Of a stretch of DNA of 40,664 nt, positions 1 to 8,843 are shown piece by piece. The position numbers and the translations under genes are program-made. Source of the DNA: Polynucleobacter sp. Its GTDB lineage: Bacteria; Pseudomonadota; Gammaproteobacteria; Burkholderiales; Burkholderiaceae. The first letter of the stretch is position 1, and each line of letters begins with the position of its first letter. The notes under the pieces were generated by a model. The model was not told the DNA's origin and made no database searches. It worked only from the letters and a program-made list of their open reading frames with translations. Location: positions 5,772-46,435 of the forward strand of contig JAEMSI010000013.1 of the NCBI GenBank assembly GCA_016462905.1, written 5' to 3'.

Positions 1-15
1 CCTTAGTTCATTCCT

Positions 16-1728
16 ATGACTCTTCAGAAACCTTGGTTAGCCTCTTATCCTAAAGGAGTTTTGCCACAATTGGATTACAGTGGCTATGGAAGCTTATTGG
101 ATTTAATCGATCAGGCCTTCTCCCGTTTTGCAAACCAGCCGGCTTCTTGGTGTATGGGTAAGCAACATGCTTATTCAGAAGTAGATCACGCATCCATGCA
201 AATCGCATCCTATTTTCAAAGCTTGGGTTTATCAAAAGGTGCTCGTATCGGCATCATGCTGCCGAATATTCCTCAATACTCAGTTACCCTATACGCCATT
301 TTGCGAGCTGGCTATGTGGTGGTCAGCATAAATCCAATGTATACCCCGCGCGAGTTGCAAACGCAGTTGTCCGATAGTGGAGCCGAGGTTATTGTGATTC
401 TGGAGCACTTTGCTAAAACATTACAAGATGCCATGGAAATCGCCGACAGTAAAAATAAAGTCTTGCCCTTACGGCAGGTTGTTTTAAGTAGTATTGGTGA
501 AATGTTGGGTTGGAAGGGGCCTTGGGTCGATCGTTTCATTCGCACTTTTAAAAAGAAAGTTCCACCGTTTCAATTACCCGCTCATTTAAAAACGTCCACA
601 TTTAGTGAAGCCTTGCAAAGTGGCGGTAAATTGCCATATCAAAAACCGGCGCTTGATTTAAATTCAATTGCTTTATTGCAATATACCGGTGGCACGACTG
701 GCATTTCGAAAGGTGCAGTTTTAACGCACCGGAATTTAATTGCGAATATATTACAAATTGAGGAATGGCTTAAGCCAATTGGGCAAGTCAAAAAAATAGA
801 GCAGTGGCATTTTTTATGTGCTTTACCGATGTATCACATCTTTGCATTAACCGCTTGTGGTTTATTGGGCATGCACTTGGGCGCTCGAATTATTTTGGTG
901 CCGAATGCTCGCGATTTAGTGAATCTAATTGGGATTTTGAAAGAATTTCCTGAGATTAATCTTTTCCCAGGAGTCAATACGCTTTTTCAGGCCCTATTAA
1001 ATAATCCTCACTTTCATCAACTTAATTTCTCCCAATGGGCCCTTACGATTGGCGGTGGTATGGCCGTCCATCGTTCGGTTGCTGAGCGTTGGCAATCATT
1101 GACAGGAACTTTAATTACAGAGGGCTATGGGCTTTCAGAAACATCTCCAGTAGCCAGTTGCAATACCCCCTTGGAGGCAGAATTTAGAGGCTCCATTGGC
1201 TTGCCTTTGCCTGATACCGAGATGGTGATTCGAGACGATGAGGGATGCGATTTACCAGTCGGTTCGATAGGCGAGATTTATATTCGGGGCCCACAAGTCA
1301 TGTCTGGGTATTGGCAGCAAGAAAATGAAACACAAGCTGTTTTGGGAGCCGATGGTTTTTTTAGAACCGGTGATATTGGTTTAATGGATGAAAATGGCTA
1401 TTTCAAAATAGTCGATCGCAAGAAAGATATGATTTTAGTCGCCGGTTTTAATGTTTATCCTAATGAAATTGAGGGCGTCGTAGCGGGTATTGATGGGGTT
1501 ATTGAGTGTGCCGCAATTGGAATTCCACAAACTGCTTCTGGTGAAGCCGTTAAATTATTTGTGGTTAGCGATGATCCGAATTTAACAGTCGAAAAAATAC
1601 AAGAAGTATGTATTCGTGATTTAGCACAATATAAAAGACCGGTGCAGATTGAATTTAGAGAGAGCCTGCCTAAAAATAATGTCGGGAAAATTTTACGACG
1701 AGTGCTGCGTGAAGAATCATCCAGGTAA
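16..1728 (+). CDS. fadD: long-chain fatty-acid--CoA ligase
   Basis: Activates free fatty acids to acyl-CoA through an acyl-adenylate, at the cytoplasmic membrane. The 570-residue protein has the adenylate-forming (ANL) signature: P-loop-like YTGGTTGISKG at about 223-233, YGLSETSP at 371-378, TGDIG at 451-455, the hinge VDRKKDMI near 467, and the C-terminal catalytic lysine in NNVGKILRR (about K558). Length and N-terminus fit FadD. The ATG lies 15 bases from the window edge with no clear ribosome binding site, so the promoter is not visible. Its 3' end overlaps bioD tail-to-tail by 12 bases. A different acyl chain-length preference is possible; the pimeloyl-CoA ligase BioW is a different family. 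Confidence 0.93.
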   Translation: MTLQKPWLASYPKGVLPQLDYSGYGSLLDLIDQAFSRFANQPASWCMGKQHAYSEVDHASMQIASYFQSLGLSKGARIGIMLPNIPQYSVTLYAILRAGYVVVSINPMYTPRELQTQLSDSGAEVIVILEHFAKTLQDAMEIADSKNKVLPLRQVVLSSIGEMLGWKGPWVDRFIRTFKKKVPPFQLPAHLKTSTFSEALQSGGKLPYQKPALDLNSIALLQYTGGTTGISKGAVLTHRNLIANILQIEEWLKPIGQVKKIEQWHFLCALPMYHIFALTACGLLGMHLGARIILVPNARDLVNLIGILKEFPEINLFPGVNTLFQALLNNPHFHQLNFSQWALTIGGGMAVHRSVAERWQSLTGTLITEGYGLSETSPVASCNTPLEAEFRGSIGLPLPDTEMVIRDDEGCDLPVGSIGEIYIRGPQVMSGYWQQENETQAVLGADGFFRTGDIGLMDENGYFKIVDRKKDMILVAGFNVYPNEIEGVVAGIDGVIECAAIGIPQTASGEAVKLFVVSDDPNLTVEKIQEVCIRDLAQYKRPVQIEFRESLPKNNVGKILRRVLREESSR

Positions 1729-2466
1729 TCGCAAAGAGCGAGCAGCCAATTGCATCGCTTCAATCGAATAAGGCGCATGCTTTTCTTTTTGTAAGTCTTC
1801 CGGTAGCCAATCAATGATTCCCAGAAGTGGCGCAGGAATTCTTTTTTTCAGGGTTTCAATATTTTCAATTTTCACCAGCATATCGGGGTCTATCGTATTG
1901 GCAACCCAACCCGCTAAGGTTAAATTTCGTTTTTGAATGGCTTCAATGGTAAGTAGGCTGTGATTTAGGCAGCCTAAGCGCAGGCCGACCACCAAAATAA
2001 TAGGTAAATTTATTTTCTCAGCAAAATCGGCAGTTGTTTCCTGTTCGTTAAGCGGAACTAAAAAACCGCCAACCCCTTCGACAATCATGTGAGTCGATTT
2101 TTTTCTTAAATCAACTAAACCTTCAATCATCCTGCTTAGGCTTAATTTTTTAGATTCTTCCACCGCGACAATATTGGGCGCAGCAGGGTGATTTAAAATA
2201 AACGGGCAGCATGCTTCGGCAGTCAGTTGATTTTGGCTTTGAAAATTACTCGCTAGACAAAGGCTCTCGACATCTTCATTGGCCAGTTTTCCATTCGGGC
2301 TTGTATGGGTTCCGGCAGAAACGGGTTTATACCCAGCAACCAATTTATTAGCGCTATCTTGCTCTTTTATTTTTAAAATCAAGGCACAACTAATTAAGGT
2401 TTTGCCAACCTCGGTATCGGTACCCACTACAAAATACTCATTGCGGTTTAAATTCAAGGGATTCAT
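1717..2466 (-). CDS. bioD: dethiobiotin synthase
   Basis: Closes the ureido ring of dethiobiotin from 7,8-diaminopelargonic acid, CO2 and ATP. The 249-residue protein carries the P-loop GTDTEVGKT at residues 15-23 and the family motif VEGVGGFLVPL in the middle. It is the last gene of the leftward bioA-bioF-bioD set and its start overlaps the bioF stop by 4 bases, so translation is probably coupled. The 3' end overlaps fadD on the other strand. Confidence 0.95.
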   Translation of the reverse strand: MNPLNLNRNEYFVVGTDTEVGKTLISCALILKIKEQDSANKLVAGYKPVSAGTHTSPNGKLANEDVESLCLASNFQSQNQLTAEACCPFILNHPAAPNIVAVEESKKLSLSRMIEGLVDLRKKSTHMIVEGVGGFLVPLNEQETTADFAEKINLPIILVVGLRLGCLNHSLLTIEAIQKRNLTLAGWVANTIDPDMLVKIENIETLKKRIPAPLLGIIDWLPEDLQKEKHAPYSIEAMQLAARSLRLPG

Positions 2467-3734
2467 TTCAAAATAATACCTTCCTCAATGAGGTGTAATG
2501 CTTTCACTAATTCCAGCACATCTTCTTTGGAGTGTTCGGCCGAAAATGTAATACGAAGTCGAGCACTATCTTTGGGAACCGTAGGGGGTCGAATCGCAGG
2601 GATCCAAAAACCAGCCTGATCCAAACGGCGTGAAGCTTCTAGAGCATCTTCATTACTACCTAAAATGAGTACTTGAATAGGGGTATTGGATTCACTGAGT
2701 TGCCATTTTTTAAATCGAACTTCACTTTTCCAGAGATGAATCAATTCCCCTAAATGGGCACGGCGAGCTTGCCCCTCTTTTCCTTGTATGATTTCCACGC
2801 TTTGCATTAGGGCGTTAGCAATCGCTGGGGGTGTAGCGGTGCTATAGATGTACGGGCGACCTTTTTGAACCAACCATTCAATTAAGTGGGCATCGGCACA
2901 AACAAAGGCACCACTAATTCCGGCTGCTTTACTTAGAGTGCCAATGTAGACAATCCGTTCTGATTGAATTTTTTCTAGTTCGAGTAAGCCAGAGCCGTGT
3001 TTACCTAAAACCCCAAAACCGTGGGCATCGTCCACCATCAGCAAGGCGTCAAATTGATTGGCTAACTCCACCAATTTAGTGATAGGTGCAATATCCCCAT
3101 CCATGCTAAAAACACCATCAATTACAATCAATTGATGCGCATCGCTAAACCTCTTTTTTTCTTGGTTTAATTGGCTTTCTAATTCGTTTAAATTGCGATG
3201 ATCAAATAAAAAAATCTGCGCGCCTGTTTGTGCGGCAGCTAATTTAACCCCATCGATGAGCGATGCGTGATTTAATTTCGCCGAGTAAATATTAATCCTG
3301 CCGCTACCCTCTTTTAATTTTCCCAGTCTTGCAAAGCCGGTAATGGCGCACAAGTTTGCTAGATAGCCGGTACTAAAAAATAATGCCCTAGCATTTGGAA
3401 TGGATAATTTTTGAGTATGGGCTAAAAATTGTTCTAAAGCGGCATGGATTTCGCTGTGGCCACTAATTAAGTGGGATGCACCGCTACCCGCGCCATATTG
3501 TTGCGCTCCCCGAATTAGGGCGTCGATGATTAAAGGATGATTCGCTAGTCCCAAATAATCGTTACTACAAAATGCTTTTAATTCTCGACCTTGAATGACG
3601 GGTCGAACCTTAGAAGCACTTTCAGTTGTTTTTAATCGACGCTTTAATAATTGCAATTCAAGCAAATCGAGTTGGTTTTTAGCTTCGCTTAAAGCGCTAA
3701 ATGAGTGAACGATCTGGGTTGAATTTTTTGGCAT
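2463..3734 (-). CDS. bioF: 8-amino-7-oxononanoate synthase
   Basis: PLP enzyme that condenses a pimeloyl thioester with L-alanine, the first committed step of the biotin ring system. It has SNDYLGLANHP near residue 57, the cofactor-binding DDAHGFGVLG at 235-244 and the Schiff-base lysine in TLSKAAGISGAF (about K269). At 423 residues it is longer than typical BioF; the extra length is mostly an N-terminal extension of about 30 residues. The gap to upstream bioA is 26 bases and it overlaps bioD by 4. No strong ribosome binding site is seen, so a slightly later start cannot be excluded. Confidence 0.94.
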   Translation of the reverse strand: MPKNSTQIVHSFSALSEAKNQLDLLELQLLKRRLKTTESASKVRPVIQGRELKAFCSNDYLGLANHPLIIDALIRGAQQYGAGSGASHLISGHSEIHAALEQFLAHTQKLSIPNARALFFSTGYLANLCAITGFARLGKLKEGSGRINIYSAKLNHASLIDGVKLAAAQTGAQIFLFDHRNLNELESQLNQEKKRFSDAHQLIVIDGVFSMDGDIAPITKLVELANQFDALLMVDDAHGFGVLGKHGSGLLELEKIQSERIVYIGTLSKAAGISGAFVCADAHLIEWLVQKGRPYIYSTATPPAIANALMQSVEIIQGKEGQARRAHLGELIHLWKSEVRFKKWQLSESNTPIQVLILGSNEDALEASRRLDQAGFWIPAIRPPTVPKDSARLRITFSAEHSKEDVLELVKALHLIEEGIILK

Positions 3735-3760
3735 GATTAATTAGGGATTTCAAAATGGAT

Positions 3761-5125
3761 TTAGTTCATACTGCTGACTAAGTCAAGGGACCGCTGAATT
3801 CCTAAAGACATGATTTTGTGTTCCTCGTAACTCATGCTATACGGCGGCATCACATAAACAGTATTCCCAATGGGTCGAATCAGCACTTGCTGTTTTAAAC
3901 CTTCTTGGAAGAGATTTCGAGCAAATTCTGGGATGTGATGGAGCGCTGATTTTTTAATATCAAAGGCATAAATCATGCCTTGTTGGCGACTAAATTCAAT
4001 ACGCTGATCCTCTTTTGTCCAAGAAAATAAAGACGCAATATTGTTTGCGCTAGCCAGGTTTTTTTCAAGAATCTGTTCATCGCTAAAAATTGTCAGAGCA
4101 GCCAGTGCAGCAGAGCAAGCAAGTGGGTTACCAGTGTAGGAGTGTGAATGTAAAAATGCCTGCCCCACGTTCTCTGAATAAAAAGCAGAATAAATAGCAT
4201 TCGTGCTGAGGCATAGTGACAATGGTAAATAGCCGCCACTAATTCCTTTGGATAGAGTTAAAAAATCAGGCCATATGCCAGCGTGCTCGCAAGCAAAAAA
4301 ACGTCCTGTTCTACCGCAGCCGACTGCAATTTCGTCAGCGATCAAATGAACTTCATATTGCGTGCACAATTTTTTGACTAATTTTAAATAAGTAGCTGAG
4401 TGCATTCCCATGCGACCTGCGCATTGAACTAAGGGTTCAATTAAGACTGCGGCAATATGGCGATGCTCTTTTTGTAAGAGCAGCTCTAATTCTTGCGCTG
4501 CTTGTTGGGCGACATCTTCAGGGCTTTGCCCATCTTTGGCTTGGCGTGCATCGGGCGACATCACAACCCATGTCTCTTGCAAGAGACTTCCATAAGCCTC
4601 TTTAAATAAGGGAATATCCGTTACTGCAAGAGCCCCCATGGTTTCCCCATGGTAACTATTTTTTAAACAGACAAAACCATTCTTTTTTTCTTGACCCGAA
4701 ATTTTCCAGTAGTGATGGCTCATTTTCATTGCAATTTCGATTGCAGATGCGCCATCGCTGGCATAAAAGGCATGACCTAAATTTTGGTTTGTTAACTCAA
4801 TTAAGCGTTCCGATAGTTCAATGACCGGTTGATGCGTAAATCCTGCCAGCATGACATGCTCTATTTTTTCGAGTTGAGCATGAATCGCCTGATTGATTTT
4901 TGAATTCGAGTGTCCAAATAAATTAGTCCACCAAGAACTAATGCAATCAAGAAAGGCACGTCCTTCGGTGTCATATAACCATGAGCCTTTGCCATGGGAT
5001 ATTGCCACCAGAGGCGAGAACTCATGCTGTTTCATTTGGGTGCATGGATGCCAAACTGCAGCTAAACTTCGTTTAGCCCAGTCTTCATCTAAATTGGAGC
5101 GGGTTTTTTTCAAATCAAGCATCAT
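3761..5125 (-). CDS. bioA: adenosylmethionine--8-amino-7-oxononanoate aminotransferase
   Basis: PLP aminotransferase that uses S-adenosylmethionine as amino donor to make 7,8-diaminopelargonate. In 454 residues it shows WHPCTQMKQH near the N-terminus, the CISSWWTNLFGH substrate-site motif around residue 61, YHGETMGAL at 158, ADEIAVGCGRTG with the PLP-binding Asp at about 264, and the catalytic lysine in LSKGISGGYLPL (about K293). Two ATG codons open the frame (5125 and 5122); either is possible. It heads the leftward biotin unit and diverges from bioB across 72 bases. Confidence 0.96.
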   Translation of the reverse strand: MMLDLKKTRSNLDEDWAKRSLAAVWHPCTQMKQHEFSPLVAISHGKGSWLYDTEGRAFLDCISSWWTNLFGHSNSKINQAIHAQLEKIEHVMLAGFTHQPVIELSERLIELTNQNLGHAFYASDGASAIEIAMKMSHHYWKISGQEKKNGFVCLKNSYHGETMGALAVTDIPLFKEAYGSLLQETWVVMSPDARQAKDGQSPEDVAQQAAQELELLLQKEHRHIAAVLIEPLVQCAGRMGMHSATYLKLVKKLCTQYEVHLIADEIAVGCGRTGRFFACEHAGIWPDFLTLSKGISGGYLPLSLCLSTNAIYSAFYSENVGQAFLHSHSYTGNPLACSAALAALTIFSDEQILEKNLASANNIASLFSWTKEDQRIEFSRQQGMIYAFDIKKSALHHIPEFARNLFQEGLKQQVLIRPIGNTVYVMPPYSMSYEEHKIMSLGIQRSLDLVSSMN

Positions 5126-5147
5126 GCACTTATTTGACCACTAGTTT

Positions 5148-5176
5148 TTGCTTAGGGTCTTTGTATCTGTTATGTT
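5148..5176 (+). promoter_or_regulatory. possible bioB promoter
   Basis: In the 72-base bioA/bioB gap, TTGCTT (5148-5153) and TATGTT (5171-5176) are 17 bases apart, a weak sigma70-like pair (3/6 and 4/6 to consensus) about 20 bases before the bioB ATG. I found no inverted repeat resembling the BirA operator, so the regulator is unknown. Confidence 0.3.
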
Positions 5177-5197
5177 TATGTCTTTATTGGTAAAAAT

Positions 5198-6247
5198 ATG
5201 TCAACCAGCATCCTTCATAAAGCAATCTCATCGGTAAAGGCTAATTTACCCGAGCCCCAATTCGCCTTAGGAAAAAGCGCAAGGAAAGACTCGGTTTGGT
5301 CGGTCGCCGAAGTGGAGGCCTTATATGAGTTGCCTTTTCATGATTTGTTGTTTCGTGCCCAAGAAACCCATCGGCGTTATTTTCCCGATGGCGATATTGA
5401 GCTGGCAACCTTACTTTCAATTAAAACCGGCGGTTGCCCTGAAGATTGCGCTTATTGTCCTCAAGCAGCCCGTTATCATACCGACGTTAAAGCCAGTAAG
5501 TTATTGGATTTATCTGAAGTTTTAGAGGCCGCTAAGGCGGCAAAAGCCGCTGGTTCAAATCGATTCTGTATGGGCGCTGCATGGCGCGAACCAAAAGATC
5601 GGGATGTCGAAAAAGTGGCAGAAATGATTCGTGCAGTGAAGGCCTTGGGCTTGGAAACTTGCGCGACCTTGGGCATGTTAGAGGCCCAACAGGCGCAAAC
5701 CCTCAAGGCCGCAGGACTTGATTTTTATAACCACAACCTAGATACGAGCGAGGATTTTTATCCTGCGGTGATTCAAACCCGAACTTATCAAGATCGATTG
5801 GATACTCTAGACCACGTTCGCGCTGCAGGGATGTCGGTATGCTGCGGCGGGATTGTTGGGATGGGTGAAAATCGCCAGCAACGTGCCGCTTTTATTTCTC
5901 GTTTGGCCAATCTAAAACCCTATCCAGAATCGGTGCCCATCAACCATTTAGTCCCAGTGTCTGGAACCCCTTTGGCTGAGCAAAAAAAATTAGATCCACT
6001 GGAATTTGTTCGAACCATTGCGATTGCTCGAATCACCATGCCAAGTGCACGAGTCCGCTTATCGGCAGGTCGCCAAGAATTGGGTAAAGCAATCCAAATA
6101 TTGTGTTTTCAAGCGGGCGCTAATTCGATTTTCTATGGAGATCATTTGCTAACCACAGGCAATCCAGAGGCTGAAACAGACCGTCATTTATTGTCTGAAT
6201 TGGGTCTAAAAATTCGTGAAACCTATAAATCTGAAGTCAGTATTTAA
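5198..6247 (+). CDS. bioB: biotin synthase
   Basis: Radical-SAM enzyme that inserts sulfur into dethiobiotin to give biotin. The [4Fe-4S]/SAM motif C-x3-C-x2-C is at C80, C84 and C87, followed by [10 protein letters not shown], the YNHNLDTS motif and the conserved RLSAGRQ region that ligates the auxiliary [2Fe-2S] cluster. The length of 349 residues is normal. It is divergent from bioA, and coq7 follows after 9 bases. bioC and bioH, which would make the pimeloyl precursor, are not in the window. Confidence 0.97.
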   Translation: MSTSILHKAISSVKANLPEPQFALGKSARKDSVWSVAEVEALYELPFHDLLFRAQETHRRYFPDGDIELATLLSIKTGGCPEDCAYCPQAARYHTDVKASKLLDLSEVLEAAKAAKAAGSNRFCMGAAWREPKDRDVEKVAEMIRAVKALGLETCATLGMLEAQQAQTLKAAGLDFYNHNLDTSEDFYPAVIQTRTYQDRLDTLDHVRAAGMSVCCGGIVGMGENRQQRAAFISRLANLKPYPESVPINHLVPVSGTPLAEQKKLDPLEFVRTIAIARITMPSARVRLSAGRQELGKAIQILCFQAGANSIFYGDHLLTTGNPEAETDRHLLSELGLKIRETYKSEVSI

Positions 6248-6256
6248 GGTGTCAAA

Positions 6257-6928
6257 ATGAGCTTAAATTACTCAGTTGCAGATCAGGTCATTAGGGAGTT
6301 TGACATCGCTTTACGTTCCGTATTTGGCGGTGCAAATTCACATCGATCTAATCCTGCTGATCAATTGAATAAAGCAAAAGGTAATAAGCAAGTACTTACA
6401 TCAGAAGCTGTAATGAGCACCCAAGAACAAGACCACGCAGCTGGATTAATGCGAGTCAACCATGTTGGTGAGGTCTGTGCGCAAGCACTTTATCAGGCGC
6501 AAAAATTAGTCGCTCGCGACCCTCAAACAAAGGAGTTGCTGAGTCGAGCCGCTAGTGAAGAAATGGATCATATGGCTTGGTGTGAAGAGCGACTTAAAGA
6601 GTTGAATTCGCACCCTAGTTTTTTAAATCCCATTTGGTATGGCGCTTCTTTTGCGATGGGTCTTTTAGCAGGCCTGAGCGGCGATAAGTGGAGCTTGGGA
6701 TTTTTAGCGGAGACCGAAAAACAAGTAGAAAAACACCTTGAAAGCCATTTAGAAAAATTGCCCCAAGCGGATGATCGATCACGCGCGATTGTTGAGCAAA
6801 TGCGGCAAGATGAAATTGAACATGGTTCAGCAGCAATTCAGGCTGGCGGTGAAGTGTTGCCGCAATCAATTCAGACATTGATGAGCCAGATTTCAAGGCT
6901 AATGACAACAACAGCCTATAAAATTTAA
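6257..6928 (+). CDS. coq7: 2-nonaprenyl-3-methyl-6-methoxy-1,4-benzoquinol hydroxylase
   Basis: Di-iron monooxygenase that hydroxylates demethoxyubiquinol late in ubiquinone synthesis. The ferritin-like ligand set is visible: E72 in NHVGEVCAQ, ExxH at E102/H105 (SEEMDHMAW), a glutamate in the AETEKQVEKHL stretch near 154, and ExxH at E186/H189 (DEIEHG). Length 223 fits the bacterial Coq7 family. AAGGTG sits about 6 bases before the ATG. It follows bioB by 9 bases, so the two are probably co-transcribed although their pathways differ. Confidence 0.95.
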   Translation: MSLNYSVADQVIREFDIALRSVFGGANSHRSNPADQLNKAKGNKQVLTSEAVMSTQEQDHAAGLMRVNHVGEVCAQALYQAQKLVARDPQTKELLSRAASEEMDHMAWCEERLKELNSHPSFLNPIWYGASFAMGLLAGLSGDKWSLGFLAETEKQVEKHLESHLEKLPQADDRSRAIVEQMRQDEIEHGSAAIQAGGEVLPQSIQTLMSQISRLMTTTAYKI

Positions 6929-6963
6929 AAAATCGACCAATATCAAAGTTTTAGAATAATTAA

Positions 6964-6987
6964 ACTGTTCTTTCATACAGTATTTTT
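6964..6987 (+). terminator. weak candidate terminator after coq7
   Basis: ACTGT (6964-6968) and ACAGT (6977-6981) form a 5-bp stem with an 8-base loop, followed by a TTTTT run at 6983-6987, 36 bases after the coq7 stop. The stem is short and AT-rich, so intrinsic termination is only possible. Confidence 0.25.
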
Positions 6988-7086
6988 AATTCGAAATGAC
7001 GTTTTATCTTATATTAAAACTGAGGTATATAGTACAAGCCCTTGTTTTCGGTCATAATTTTACTCGATATTGATTTCAAGTGAATG

Positions 7087-7111
7087 CTCTAAGTGATTGT
7101 AATCACTAGAG
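7087..7111. repeat. inverted repeat upstream of the mraZ promoter
   Basis: CTCTAAGTGATT and AATCACTAGAG flank a central GT. They are complementary over 11 bp apart from one extra A in the left arm. The repeat ends 28 bases before the -35 element of the mraZ promoter and has no T-run, so an upstream protein-binding site is more likely than a terminator. The rest of the 269-base coq7/mraZ gap is AT-rich without a clear ORF. Confidence 0.5.
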
Positions 7112-7139
7112 AATTTCCCTAAATATTGCTTCAAAACCC

Positions 7140-7168
7140 TTGACCATCAGCGCTCTAAGCACTAAAGT
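7140..7168 (+). promoter_or_regulatory. promoter of the dcw cluster (Pmra)
   Basis: TTGACC (7140-7145, 5/6 to the -35 consensus) and TAAAGT (7163-7168, 4/6 to the -10) are separated by exactly 17 bases. Transcription would start near 7175, inside the MraZ repeats, leaving a leader of about 23 bases before the GTG start of mraZ. Confidence 0.65.
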
Positions 7169-7196
7169 GGGAATAAGTGTGAAAAAGTGGGGAAAA
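7167..7196 (+). promoter_or_regulatory. MraZ box: three 10-bp direct repeats
   Basis: Three decamers lie head to tail: GTGGGAATAA (7167-7176), GTGTGAAAAA (7177-7186) and GTGGGGAAAA (7187-7196). This 10-base period with TGGG-like cores matches the known MraZ operator, TGGGN units separated by 5 bases. The first unit touches the -10 element, the middle covers the predicted transcription start, and the GGGG of the third is the best ribosome binding site for mraZ. The middle unit deviates in its core (TGTG). Confidence 0.8.
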
Positions 7197-7197
7197 T

Positions 7198-7626
7198 GTG
7201 TTTCAAGGGGCTTCAGCGCTAACTCTCGATTCAAAAGGTCGTATGTCGGTGCCGGCAAGGCATCGCGACGCTTTGGTGGTTCAAGGCGAAGGTAGAGTCA
7301 CGCTTACAAAACATCCTGATGGCTGTTTACTTTTATTTCCGAGGCCAGAGTGGGAAGCATTTCGCGCGCGTATTGCGCAGTTGCCGATGGATGCTCATTG
7401 GTGGCGCAGAATATTTTTGGGTAATGCATCTGAAATCGATTTAGATAATTCAGGTCGAATTTTAATAAGCCCAGAATTACGCACCGCTGCAGCATTGGAA
7501 CGTGAAATTATTTTGTTAGGCATGGGTAGTCACCTTGAGTTGTGGGATGCCAATAGTTATGCAACGAAAGAACAGGCAGCCATTGCAAATGGTATGCCTG
7601 ATGCATTAAAGCAATTTACTTTTTGA
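7198..7626 (+). CDS. mraZ: transcriptional regulator MraZ
   Basis: AbrB-like DNA-binding protein that autoregulates the division/cell-wall cluster. The 142-residue sequence opens with the canonical [20 protein letters not shown] and has the second half-repeat [17 protein letters not shown], giving the duplicated SpoVT-AbrB fold. The start is GTG. An in-frame TGA at 7180-7182 leaves no earlier usable start, and GTGGGG at 7187-7192 is well spaced as ribosome binding site. The operator repeats lie directly upstream. rsmH follows after 12 bases. Confidence 0.96.
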   Translation: MFQGASALTLDSKGRMSVPARHRDALVVQGEGRVTLTKHPDGCLLLFPRPEWEAFRARIAQLPMDAHWWRRIFLGNASEIDLDNSGRILISPELRTAAALEREIILLGMGSHLELWDANSYATKEQAAIANGMPDALKQFTF

Positions 7627-7638
7627 TGATTTGGTCGA

Positions 7639-8580
7639 ATGAATCAATCTCATCGCCCAGTATTGCTGGCCGAGGCAGTCTCCTCCTTGACTGCGTTTCA
7701 GCATTTTCCTTTCAAAACAGCATCCATCATCGACGGTACTTTTGGTCGAGGCGGTCATACTCAGGCCCTCTTAAATCAATTGGGGAAAGAAGCCAATTTA
7801 ATCGCTTTCGACAAAGATCCTCAAGCGATTGCAGAGGGCAGACTAATTCAAGACAAGCGCTTGCAATTGGTGCACGACAGTTTCGCCAATCTCGATCAAT
7901 ATGCAACTTCAAATTCGATCGACGCAGTCTTGCTCGATTTGGGGATCAGTTCACCGCAAATCGATCAAGCGGAGCGCGGGTTTTCATTTCGTTTCGATGG
8001 CCCGCTCGATATGCGGATGGACACAACGCGCGGAGTGACAGCGGCCACTTGGCTTCAGGAGGCATCACTAGAGGAGATCACTCACGTGATTAAGACCTAC
8101 GGTGAAGAACGTTTTGCTTTTGCGATTGCCAAAGCGATTGTGGCTAAGCGCTTGGTAGGCGAGAGTCCAAAAACCACACGGGAGTTATCGAATTTAGTAG
8201 CCGGCGCAGTTCGCACTCGCGAGCCTGGACAGGATCCAGCCACTCGAACCTTTCAAGCTTTGCGAATGGTTGTCAATCGAGAACTAGAAGATCTGGAGCA
8301 AGGGCTTACTGCCGCCTTAAAAGTCTTAAAGATAGGTGGGCGTTTAGTAGTAATCAGCTTTCATTCATTAGAAGATCGAATCGTAAAGCGTTTTATGCAA
8401 GCCCATGCACAGGTCGAAGTGCCTCGTAAATTACCGATTCGTGAAAAGGATTTACCGCAGGGTGATTTAAATTTAATCGCTCGTATACGACCTAGCGATC
8501 AAGAGGTAATAGACAATCCTCGTGCTCGCTCGGCCATGATGCGGGTTGCAGAGAAAAAATCAGGCGGAGTACTGGTATGA
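7639..8580 (+). CDS. rsmH: 16S rRNA (cytosine1402-N4)-methyltransferase
   Basis: SAM-dependent enzyme that methylates N4 of C1402 in 16S rRNA (formerly MraW). [13 protein letters not shown] at residues 33-45 is the SAM-binding loop, DKDP near 58 the acidic ribose contact, [10 protein letters not shown] the catalytic-region motif, and [14 protein letters not shown] the family signature near the C-terminus. Length 313 is typical. The stop overlaps ftsL by 4 bases. Confidence 0.97.
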   Translation: MNQSHRPVLLAEAVSSLTAFQHFPFKTASIIDGTFGRGGHTQALLNQLGKEANLIAFDKDPQAIAEGRLIQDKRLQLVHDSFANLDQYATSNSIDAVLLDLGISSPQIDQAERGFSFRFDGPLDMRMDTTRGVTAATWLQEASLEEITHVIKTYGEERFAFAIAKAIVAKRLVGESPKTTRELSNLVAGAVRTREPGQDPATRTFQALRMVVNRELEDLEQGLTAALKVLKIGGRLVVISFHSLEDRIVKRFMQAHAQVEVPRKLPIREKDLPQGDLNLIARIRPSDQEVIDNPRARSAMMRVAEKKSGGVLV

Positions 8581-8843
8581 ATCGTGCAACTCTGTCGCTC
8601 TTAGCGCTGTTACTAATTTGCGCACTTTCTTTGGTGGCTTCACAGCAAAGGACCCGTAAATTATTTGTGGCTCTTGAGCGTGCACAAATTGAAGAAAGGA
8701 AATTAAATCAAGAATGGCTCCGTCTCGAGTTTGAGCAACGAAACTTATCCAAATCTGCCCGCATCCGTGATGTCGCGCGGACGCAGTTAAAGATGATTCC
8801 GATTTCGCAAGAAAAGACTCTTTTTATTAAGGGTGGCTTATGA
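8577..8843 (+). CDS. ftsL: cell division protein FtsL
   Basis: Small bitopic divisome protein that forms the FtsQLB complex and signals to FtsWI. In 88 residues it has a short N-terminus, one transmembrane segment (about residues 4-22) and a charged helical periplasmic region with heptad-like spacing ending in [11 protein letters not shown], as in the family. Sequence conservation is low, so the call relies on topology and on position between rsmH and ftsI. It overlaps both neighbours by 4 bases. Confidence 0.9.
   Translation: MNRATLSLLALLLICALSLVASQQRTRKLFVALERAQIEERKLNQEWLRLEFEQRNLSKSARIRDVARTQLKMIPISQEKTLFIKGGL

Noticed and set aside
5126..5197. BirA or BioR operator in the bioA/bioB gap
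   Set aside because: I looked for the TTGTAAACC-type inverted repeat and for other dyads; only a loose TTGG/CAACC similarity exists, too weak to call.
7623..8093. 156-codon open frame in another plus-strand frame over rsmH
   Set aside because: It overlaps the well-supported rsmH frame, has no recognisable domain and is rich in R, S and F as expected for an out-of-frame reading.
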